11,998 nt of DNA from Burkholderiales bacterium (GTDB lineage: Bacteria > Pseudomonadota > Gammaproteobacteria > Burkholderiales > Burkholderiaceae_C). The stretch is taken from contig JANXMO010000189.1 in the NCBI GenBank assembly GCA_025354615.1, positions 1-11,998 on the forward strand. Reading direction: 5' to 3'. Below are positions 7,197 to 11,998 of the stretch, piece by piece. The notes under the pieces are model-generated. The model had not been told where the DNA came from and did no database searches. It saw only the letters and a program-made list of their open reading frames with translations. The stretch's first letter is position 1. Each line of letters opens with the position of its first letter. Both the position numbers and the translations under genes were made by a program.

Positions 7197-7799
7197 ATGT
7201 CCATCATCGACAAAGTTGTTGCCGCCGTCACGCCACCTGAAAGCGATGAGGCCCGTCTGCAAGCCCGTGCCACCGCCCGCTCTGCTGCGCGGCCAGGCAG
7301 CTGGCTTGAATTGGCACTCGACCATCATCTGGAAATTGAGGCGGCATTTGCTGCAGTCAAGGGTGCTACCGCCGCTCCTGACCGCATCGCTGCGCAGAAA
7401 AAGTTGGCCTTGGTGTTGACCGGCCATTCGATTGCTGAAGAATCCGTTTTGTATCCGGCATTGGCGTTGTCCGGAGAAAAAGTCCATGCCGAGAAAGCGT
7501 ATCTCGAGCAAAGCGCCGCCAAGATTCAGATGGCCGCACTTGACCAGCTCGACCCCACGAGCCAGGACTATCTCGACAAGCTGGCGCACATCGAGGGCGC
7601 CGTTGCGCACCATGTGTACGAAGAAGAGAACACGTGGTTTCTCGAGCTGCTTGAAAAAGCCAGTGCTTCCACACAGTCGAAGTTGGCATTGCGCTATCGC
7701 GAGGAGTTCAACCGCTACTGTGGCCAAAGCGGCGCCAGCAGTGCCATCAGCGCTGGCGCCAGCAGTTTGCCGATGGCATCTGTTGTCAGCAGCATTTGA
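7197..7799 (+). CDS. Hemerythrin-domain protein (HHE family)
   Basis: A 200-residue, probably cytoplasmic four-helix bundle expected to carry a non-haem di-iron centre. Candidate ligands are spaced like the family: HH at 43-44 (LDHHLEIEAAF), H77 with E81/E82 (GHSIAEESVLYPAL), H131 (HIEGAVAHH) and H138/H139 with E142-E144 (HHVYEEENTWFLEL). Bacterial single-domain hemerythrins bind oxygen or nitric oxide, or handle iron under oxidative or nitrosative stress. Which applies here cannot be read from the sequence. A basic, Ala-rich N-terminal segment (residues 15-35) and a Ser/Ala/Gly tail after 175 lie outside the bundle. The ATG at 7197 has AAAGGA 6 nt upstream. The gene lies 56 bp after lapD on the same strand, and its TGA overlaps the ATG of the next gene, so those two are coupled. 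Confidence 0.88.
   Translation: MSIIDKVVAAVTPPESDEARLQARATARSAARPGSWLELALDHHLEIEAAFAAVKGATAAPDRIAAQKKLALVLTGHSIAEESVLYPALALSGEKVHAEKAYLEQSAAKIQMAALDQLDPTSQDYLDKLAHIEGAVAHHVYEEENTWFLELLEKASASTQSKLALRYREEFNRYCGQSGASSAISAGASSLPMASVVSSI
7731..7766 (+). repeat. 12-bp direct repeat with inverted arms at the 3' end of the hemerythrin gene
   Basis: GGCGCCAGCAGT occurs at 7731-7742 and again at 7755-7766, encoding two GASS units in the tail. GGCGCCAGC (7731-7739) also pairs perfectly with GCTGGCGCC (7752-7760) around a 12-nt loop. It lies just upstream of the overlapping start of the next gene at 7799. Confidence 0.5.
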
Positions 7800-8998
7800 T
7801 GGGTCGCTCCCTGAGTGTTGCCATGCAGGCGGGTAGAGACGACCGCTTTGCCGTGAAGCCGTGGCATGCCATTCTTGCCGGCTACCGCGTCGCTGGCTGG
7901 GCCGTTGCATTGGTGGCCGGCTGGGGCATAGCGGGTTGTGCTGCGCCCCAGGCTGCGCTTTCCCCGCCTGTCACACTGGAAAAAGTGGCGTCTTTTGACC
8001 ACCAGGTGACAGGGGTGGCGGTGTCTCGTACCGGACGTATTTTTGTCAACTTTCCGCGCTGGACTGAAGACAATGAGGTTTCGGTCGCTGAGCTTGTCAA
8101 TGGGCAAGCTGTTCCTTACCCCGACAAAGGTTGGAATGCCTGGCGCAACGCCAATAAAGACGCTGTTTCAGCGCACGATCATTGGGTCTGCGTTCAAAGC
8201 GTGGTGATCGATTCGCAGGACAATCTTTGGGTTCTCGACCCTGCAGCGCCCGCCATGGGATCTGTCGTGCCGCATGGTCCGAAACTCGTGCAAATCAGCC
8301 TGCTCACCAACCGGCCGGTGCGCACGATCGCTTTTGAAGAAGACGTGGCACCGCAGGGGTCGTATTTGAACGACGTGCGCTTTTCAGCTGATGGCCGCAC
8401 GGCTTACCTGACCGACTCGGGCGCGAAAGGGGCGCTCGTGGTTGTCGACCTCGCCAGCGGCACCGCCCGCCGTGTATTGGACGGCCACCCGTCCACCCAA
8501 CCCGACAAGAGCGTGACCGTCACCTACAACGGTCAGCCGCTGCGCCGCCCGGACGGCCGCGGTGTGGAATTTGCTGCAGACGGTTTGGCACTGTCCGTCG
8601 ATGAATCAACACTTTACTGGCAGGCCATCAAAGGCAAAACGCTTCACAGCATTTCGACGGCGGCTTTAAAAGGCCCTGTCGAAGCCATTGCCGCCCATGT
8701 TCAGGCTGTAGGTGAAAACGGCCCGGCCGACGGCTTGATCATCCGCCGTCAGGATGGAAGGATGTACATCACCTCGCCGCAGGACGACTCGATCAAAGTG
8801 CGGTCGTTGCAACAGGCTGGCAATGCCACAAAGCCAACCACCTGGCTCAAGGATGCACGACTGCGTTGGCCCGACACGTTTGCCGAAGGTCCGGACGGTC
8901 GGTTGTACGTAACCACGTCCCGGATTCAAGATTCCGCCTTTTACATCCCGGGCGCTCCTGCAGCATTGCCCAGTGCCTTGTGGCGACTTGCTCCTTGA
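7799..8998 (+). CDS. Major royal jelly protein (yellow-like) family lipoprotein
   Basis: A 399-residue protein of the major royal jelly protein/yellow family, a six-bladed beta-propeller related to SMP-30/gluconolactonase proteins. Bacterial members are often annotated as L-dopachrome tautomerase-related or simply hypothetical, and no substrate can be assigned. Family features are GVAVSRTGRIFVNFPRW (about 72-88), VVIDSQDNLWVLDPA, GSYLNDVRFSADGRTAYLTDSG (about 200) and DGRLYVTTSRI near the end, each a propeller blade edge. A basic-plus-hydrophobic leader ends in the lipobox IAGC with Cys47, so it is probably a lipoprotein facing the periplasm. The ATG at 7799 overlaps the hemerythrin stop. An in-frame ATG at 7823 is a possible alternative, since neither has a strong ribosome site. 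Coupled translation with hemerythrin is inferred from the overlap. Confidence 0.85.
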   Translation: MGRSLSVAMQAGRDDRFAVKPWHAILAGYRVAGWAVALVAGWGIAGCAAPQAALSPPVTLEKVASFDHQVTGVAVSRTGRIFVNFPRWTEDNEVSVAELVNGQAVPYPDKGWNAWRNANKDAVSAHDHWVCVQSVVIDSQDNLWVLDPAAPAMGSVVPHGPKLVQISLLTNRPVRTIAFEEDVAPQGSYLNDVRFSADGRTAYLTDSGAKGALVVVDLASGTARRVLDGHPSTQPDKSVTVTYNGQPLRRPDGRGVEFAADGLALSVDESTLYWQAIKGKTLHSISTAALKGPVEAIAAHVQAVGENGPADGLIIRRQDGRMYITSPQDDSIKVRSLQQAGNATKPTTWLKDARLRWPDTFAEGPDGRLYVTTSRIQDSAFYIPGAPAALPSALWRLAP

Positions 8999-9011
8999 TT
9001 GTGAGATCTGC

Positions 9012-9239
9012 ATGAGGACGACTGCACTACTCCCAGAACCGTCGCGCTCGGCTGCCGCCCCTGCCGAGCCACTCCTGCCATCGGGTCCTCTCAACCCCGG
9101 GGATCAGGCACCACGGGGTACACCAGGCACAGGTGACGCGATTTGCCCCATCTGTAGCGGCAGCGGAGCGGTGGCAGGTCAGCGCTGTGACCAATGCGCC
9201 GGTACTGGAAAGGTAACCGTCGGGATTGGTGGCGGGTAG
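9012..9239 (+). CDS. Small protein with one DnaJ-type zinc knuckle
   Basis: A 75-residue protein. The first 43 residues are rich in Pro, Ala, Ser and Gly and are probably disordered (GDQAPRGTPGTG). The C-terminal part has two CxxC pairs, CPICSGSG (Cys45, Cys48) and CDQCAGTG (Cys59, Cys62), which make one zinc site of the DnaJ cysteine-rich type, then KVTVGIGGG. There is no J domain and no substrate-binding domain, so it is not a DnaJ. I recall similar short proteins ending in GTGKV-x-GIGG in Burkholderiales, usually labelled DnaJ-like or hypothetical. The ATG at 9012 is 13 bp after the lipoprotein stop with a weak GTGAGA site. A longer frame from 8973 overlaps that gene. The role is unknown. 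An RNA, protein or redox zinc knuckle is a guess. Confidence 0.72.
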   Translation: MRTTALLPEPSRSAAAPAEPLLPSGPLNPGDQAPRGTPGTGDAICPICSGSGAVAGQRCDQCAGTGKVTVGIGGG

Positions 9240-9331
9240 ACAGAACATCACATCACCGTACGCAGCGGGGGCAGCTTTCTCGGCTTTCCTGACTTGACCG
9301 GCGCCCCGTCGTTCTGTGCCCCACAACAGCT

Positions 9332-10270
9332 TTATGCAGGCGCGTGGATGTTTTCCGCTTCCGCCCGTTTTGAATCCATCGCGTTGTCATCACCTCGTCC
9401 GTGAACGCGTCCTGACTCGCCTGCTTTGTAAAGGGTCCCTTGTTGCGTGTGCGGCGCTTCATTGCGCTGCTGCCGACCGATCTGTTTTTTGGCCATCACA
9501 TCGGCCAAGGCTGGCATGACCCGAGCCATTGTGGTGTTGAGAACCGACATCGCCCCCACTCGAACGTCACGTGCCGCACTGGTGGCCGCATCGAGGATGG
9601 CGCTGGCCACTTTCTCGGGCTCGATCATTGGCGTGGGCAGCTTGGGTTCCTGGTTGAGGTAGTTGGCCGCATGCGCCGGAAACGGTGTGTCAACCGCCGT
9701 CGGCTGGATCAGCGTAATCGAAACAGGCGCTCCGTCCGCCTCCTGTTCCAGTCGCAACGCATCGGTGAAGCCTTTGACCGCATGCTTGCTGGCACAGTAC
9801 ATTCCTTGCAGTGGAATAACGGCATCGGAAGCTTCGCTGCCCACATTGATCAATGCGCCGCCACTGGCACGCAAATGTGGCAACGCGGCCAATGAGCCGT
9901 TGACGACGCCCCAAAAATTGATGTCAAACAGACGTCTGCTGTCGCGGTCGGGCACTTGGTCGAGTCGGCCGTAGACCGAGAGGCCGGCATTGTTGACCCA
10001 TGTGTCGATGCGGCCAAATTGATTCAGCGTACGCTGCGCGGCTTCCTCTAGCTGATCGCGTTGGCTGACGTCTGCCGGCATGGCGACTGCCTTGCCGCCA
10101 CGTGATCGGATGTTTTTCGCGATCGTCTCGAGCGTCGTCGTACTGCGGGCAATCAACACCACGCGGGCACCCTGTTCTGCAGCGGCGACTGCGGTTGCCA
10201 AACCAATCCCGCTGGAAGCGCCCGTCACGACGACGACTTGTTGGTCCAGGGGTTTGAAAGAGGGTTTCAT
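9332..10270 (-). CDS. Short-chain dehydrogenase/reductase (classical SDR)
   Basis: A 312-residue NAD(P)-dependent oxidoreductase with a Rossmann fold, probably cytoplasmic. It has the glycine motif TGASSGIG (16-23), Asp67 for the adenine, NNAG (93-96), Asn118, and the catalytic Ser145, Tyr158 and Lys162 (Y-C-A-S-K), with the usual 13-residue Ser-Tyr spacing. Arg42 in LIARS, just after the second strand, hints at NADPH preference. The last 60 residues extend beyond the standard 250-residue SDR and are hydrophilic at the end. The substrate is unknown. Members of this subgroup often carry broad names such as SDR family oxidoreductase. The ATG at 10270 has an AAGG site about 8 nt upstream. The longer frame to 10315 was rejected because it lacks homology-like sequence. 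It is divergent from the CBS gene and convergent with the zinc-knuckle gene. Confidence 0.92.
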   Translation of the reverse strand: MKPSFKPLDQQVVVVTGASSGIGLATAVAAAEQGARVVLIARSTTTLETIAKNIRSRGGKAVAMPADVSQRDQLEEAAQRTLNQFGRIDTWVNNAGLSVYGRLDQVPDRDSRRLFDINFWGVVNGSLAALPHLRASGGALINVGSEASDAVIPLQGMYCASKHAVKGFTDALRLEQEADGAPVSITLIQPTAVDTPFPAHAANYLNQEPKLPTPMIEPEKVASAILDAATSAARDVRVGAMSVLNTTMARVMPALADVMAKKQIGRQQRNEAPHTQQGTLYKAGESGRVHGRGDDNAMDSKRAEAENIHAPA

Positions 10271-10390
10271 GGCGGGCCTTATGAAAGTGGTCAGGTGGAA
10301 ACAGGGGCAACACAAGTGCCCGCGATCCTCGCCCCCACTTCAAGGAATTGCATTTGCCAACGCTTCATCACCAATCAACAGGAGAAGAAC
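10271..10390. promoter_or_regulatory. Shared divergent regulatory region, SDR / CBS protein
   Basis: This 120-bp spacer must hold the promoters of the divergent SDR and CBS genes. It includes a strong ribosome site for the CBS gene (GGAGAAG at 10381-10387) and an AAGG for the SDR gene. I found no clear promoter boxes or known operator. Confidence 0.45.
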
Positions 10391-10822
10391 ATGCTTCAAG
10401 TCAGTGAAGTGATGACACGCGGCGTGCGCTCTCTGGCGCCATCGGACACGATTCAATTGACGGCGCAGGCAATGGAAGAGCTCACTGTCGGAACACTGCC
10501 GGTGTGTGAAGGTGATGAGATGTTAGGCATCGTGACCGACCGCGACATCACCGTTCGTGCTGTAGCGCAAGGTTTGGCTGGCGACAGCACACCAGTCAGC
10601 GACGTGATGAGTCAGCCGGTGGAAACCTGTCATGAAGACGATGAACTCGACGAAGTAACCCAGCAAATGGAGCAACATCAAATCATGCGCATGGTTGTGC
10701 TCGATGATGATGGGCAACTGGTCGGTATATTGACCCTCGGCGACATTGCGGCCAAAGCCAATACGGATGATGCGGATAACACCTTGGCTGAAATCTCTAC
10801 GCCGTCCGAGCCGGACCGTTGA
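10391..10822 (+). CDS. Two-CBS-domain protein
   Basis: A 143-residue soluble protein made almost entirely of a CBS pair (Bateman module). CBS1 starts with VSEVMTRGVRSLAPSDTIQ (4-22) and includes GTLPVCEGDEMLGIVTDRDITVRAVAQG. CBS2 starts with VSDVMSQPVETCHEDDEL (about 69-86) and includes QHQIMRMVVLDDDGQLVGILTLGDIAAKA. The GIVTDRDI and GILTLGDI motifs are those that usually contact adenine nucleotides, so it probably binds AMP, ATP or a related ligand and signals energy state, but no partner domain is attached. The acidic tail ends in a short AEIS segment seen in relatives. The ATG at 10391 is preceded by AGGAGAAG at ideal spacing, so a longer open frame from 10238 is not the gene. A strong terminator follows. 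Confidence 0.92.
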   Translation: MLQVSEVMTRGVRSLAPSDTIQLTAQAMEELTVGTLPVCEGDEMLGIVTDRDITVRAVAQGLAGDSTPVSDVMSQPVETCHEDDELDEVTQQMEQHQIMRMVVLDDDGQLVGILTLGDIAAKANTDDADNTLAEISTPSEPDR

Positions 10823-10843
10823 ATTTTTCCGCAGGCAGTAGTC

Positions 10844-10889
10844 TCCGCCAGCGGCGATAGAAAAGCGCCACTGGCGGACTGCTTTTATT
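10844..10889 (+). terminator. Rho-independent terminator of the CBS gene
   Basis: A 13-bp stem with a single C-A mismatch (10844-10856 with 10866-10878, TCCGCCAG to CTGGCGGA at its base) encloses a 9-nt loop. CTGCTTTTATT follows. It starts 22 bp after the CBS stop codon, so it should end that transcript. Confidence 0.75.
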
Positions 10890-11013
10890 GGGCCACGCCG
10901 CTGGCTCACGTGCTTTATTTTCAGCAGCGAAAATTGATGTGGCGACCATGGAATGGGGTTTGGAGAAGATTCGCCACTGTGCCCGATCCGCGAGCCACCT
11001 GTGCAGCATTGCC
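10890..11013. other. Convergent spacer without a supported gene
   Basis: These 124 bases lie between the CBS terminator and the end of the broken isochorismatase gene. A plus-strand open frame (10888-11256) crosses it but is antisense to the pseudogene and shows no family features. I see nothing else in it. Confidence 0.5.
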
Positions 11014-11633
11014 TCAGGTTTGAGGGCGGCTCAGCGCCTGACTCAGGCGGCCCTCAAGTGCGCTGCCACTGAGCGTTTGCGCACCCATCACATCGCGGAG
11101 GTGCTCGGTGGCCGTCGTGTTGCGGTGGCTCGAGAGGGCAGCAATGCAGTCGGTTGCGATGATCATCTCCAAGTCGTGCATTTTGGCCTCCACTGCCGTC
11201 TAGAGAATGCACTGGTCACTCGAAACGCCGGTCAGTATCAGCGTCTGTGCCTGTAGATGCCACAGTAACAAGGCGAGGCGGTTGAATGAAATGCCGAATG
11301 CTTGGGCTTCAATAAAAAGTAGTCGCAAGCGTCTGACACCAACATGTTGGCAATTCGTTGGGCCGCACCACCTCTCCTCTCGGCTGATTGAACGATGGCC
11401 TTGAAGTCGGAGCGCCACCGCCCCTGGTTGTCATTGGCATACACCGTCCGAATGCCGAGCGTGCGGCATTGCTTTTTCAACTCCGAAATGCGAGGTGCAA
11501 TGATTTCGGCCTCGCTTAAAAGACGCTCCTCATCCGGAAAATTCCAGTCGCTCACCATGTCAATGATGAGCAGAACATAGCCCTGTGGTGCCTGGTCTTC
11601 TGCGAGGGGTGTCTTCTCAGCTGGGTCATTCAT
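11014..11633 (-). pseudogene. Isochorismatase-family cysteine hydrolase, frameshifted and with an in-frame stop
   Basis: Members of this family hydrolyse amide or vinyl-ether bonds (nicotinamidase, N-carbamoylsarcosine amidase, isochorismatase and relatives) with an Asp-Lys-Cys triad. The first part is intact: YVLLIIDMVSDWNFP with Asp25, YANDNQGRWRSDF, and LLKPKHSAFHST with Lys111. Just after this, near 11275-11280, the frame is lost. The intact frame ends at 11238 with an unrelated tail. Restoring one base continues into LALLLWHLQAQTLILTGVSSDQCIL with Cys142, then meets a TAG at 11200-11202. The homology resumes in the same frame (TAVEAKMHDLEMIIATDCIAAL) and ends with TGA at 11014. The repaired length is 206 residues, normal for the family. 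The start is ATG 11633, or GTG 11666. With the cysteine lost, the product should be inactive. Confidence 0.85.
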
Positions 11634-11649
11634 CGGTCGGGTGTGCCGG

Positions 11650-11864
11650 TCAGTCGTAGCCTTCACTCACATTTCTGAGTGCATCGGTACTTTGATTGCG
11701 ACTGTGCTCGCCGCGATCCGATGATTTGGAAGGCGCGCCGTTGGCCGAATCCGCCGTGGCTTCCTGGGCATCATCACCCATGCTCGGGTTGTCGGGTTGT
11801 CGGGCTGCAAGGGCTCGGCGCGGGCAGGTCTTTCTTTCAATCGTGCGGGCTGGGGATCAGACAT
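11650..11864 (-). pseudogene. Small hydrophilic protein gene, frameshifted by an 8-bp tandem duplication
   Basis: An excellent ribosome site (CCAGGAG, 6 nt from the ATG at 11864) marks a real start. As read, the frame runs to 11667 and gives 65 residues, but after residue 24 it turns into an Arg/Pro-rich tail typical of a wrong frame. At that point the unit CGGGTTGT (plus strand) is repeated in tandem. Removing one 8-bp copy joins MSDPQPARLKERPARAEPLQ...DNP to SMGDDAQEATADSANGAPSK and on to an end in ALRNVSEGYD, giving 68 residues with stop at 11650-11652. The repaired protein is very hydrophilic, acidic toward its C-terminus and without hydrophobic segments or cysteines. I do not recognise the family. 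Its stop then lies 16 bp before the isochorismatase ATG, which supports the repaired frame. Alternatively, the 65-residue form may be genuine. Confidence 0.6.
11784..11804. repeat. 8-bp tandem repeat, 2.5 copies of CGGGTTGT
   Basis: Two full copies of CGGGTTGT (11785-11792 and 11793-11800) and a half copy (CGGG) follow each other directly, with one further matching base to the left. The repeat lies inside the small gene and accounts for its shift of frame. Confidence 0.9.
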
Positions 11865-11998
11865 GGGAAACTCCTGGTGAAACGCCTTGAAGCCCTTGCA
11901 CCAGCAATCACCATGCCCTCAAACGGATTCAGGGCAACGCTGAACCAGCCCCTCGCGGCCGGCGCATCCTTGCGGTAGGTGGTCTGCGGCGTTGCAAA
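11865..11998. other. Region upstream of the small gene, no supported gene
   Basis: Apart from the ribosome site at 11871-11875, these 134 bases hold no gene I can support. One minus-strand frame is open from the window edge to 11837, overlapping the small gene's start, and could be the C-terminus of a gene lying to the right. I do not recognise it. Confidence 0.4.

Noticed and set aside
9240..9317. Inverted repeat ACAGAAC / GTTCTGT between the zinc-knuckle and SDR genes
   Set aside because: The arms are 7 bp with a 64-nt separation, which chance explains easily.
10350..10366. A sigma-54-like TTGGCA...GC pattern on the minus strand upstream of the SDR gene
   Set aside because: The spacing between the GG and GC elements does not fit the -24/-12 consensus.
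10888..11256. A 122-residue plus-strand open frame
   Set aside because: It lies antisense to the isochorismatase remnant, whose family motifs are clear on the minus strand, and it has no domain-like features or ribosome site.
1..11998. CRISPR arrays, tRNA or rRNA genes, transposases, integrases or attachment sites
   Set aside because: I looked for regularly spaced repeats, cloverleaf-like ends and mobile-element protein motifs and found none.

Overview
The window is high-GC, gene-dense DNA that reads as a betaproteobacterium of the order Burkholderiales, most likely Comamonadaceae. This rests on recalled protein families and gene order (nuoN followed by a NUDIX hydrolase and a DUF1178 protein, a nearby DUF2069 protein, a YihY with a C-terminal extension), not on a database search. 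No tRNA, rRNA, CRISPR array, integrase or insertion sequence is visible, and no stretch longer than 300 bases lacks a gene.

Left part (1-5150, mostly housekeeping). The window opens inside nuoN, the end of the complex I operon. NuoN, the NUDIX ADP-ribose pyrophosphatase-like protein and the DUF1178 zinc-ribbon protein are joined by overlapping stop/start codons, so they are translationally coupled. A small four-helix membrane protein (DUF2069) converges on them. It is divergent from a YihY/BrkB-family membrane protein. An exported NTF2/Cds6-like protein faces left at 3867-4328.

Middle (4428-8998, plus strand). lapG (periplasmic cysteine protease) and lapD (c-di-GMP receptor with degenerate GGDEF and EAL domains) form the surface-adhesin retention switch. 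No adhesin or type I secretion gene lies in the window. A hemerythrin-domain protein follows lapD after a short spacer that contains a perfect hairpin. It overlaps by one base a lipoprotein of the major royal jelly protein (yellow-like) family. A 75-residue protein with one DnaJ-type zinc knuckle follows.

Right part (9012-11998, accessory and partly decayed). A classical short-chain dehydrogenase (minus) and a two-CBS-domain protein (plus) diverge from one 120-bp region. The CBS gene ends in a good rho-independent terminator. Beyond it, on the minus strand, lie two broken genes. One is a small hydrophilic protein gene frameshifted by an 8-bp tandem duplication. The other is an isochorismatase-family hydrolase with a frameshift and an in-frame amber codon that cuts off its catalytic cysteine. 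Conceptual repair puts the two in one operon 16 bp apart.

I see no clearly new multi-gene system. The most informative points are the two neighbouring broken genes and the arrangement lapG-lapD-hemerythrin-royal-jelly lipoprotein.
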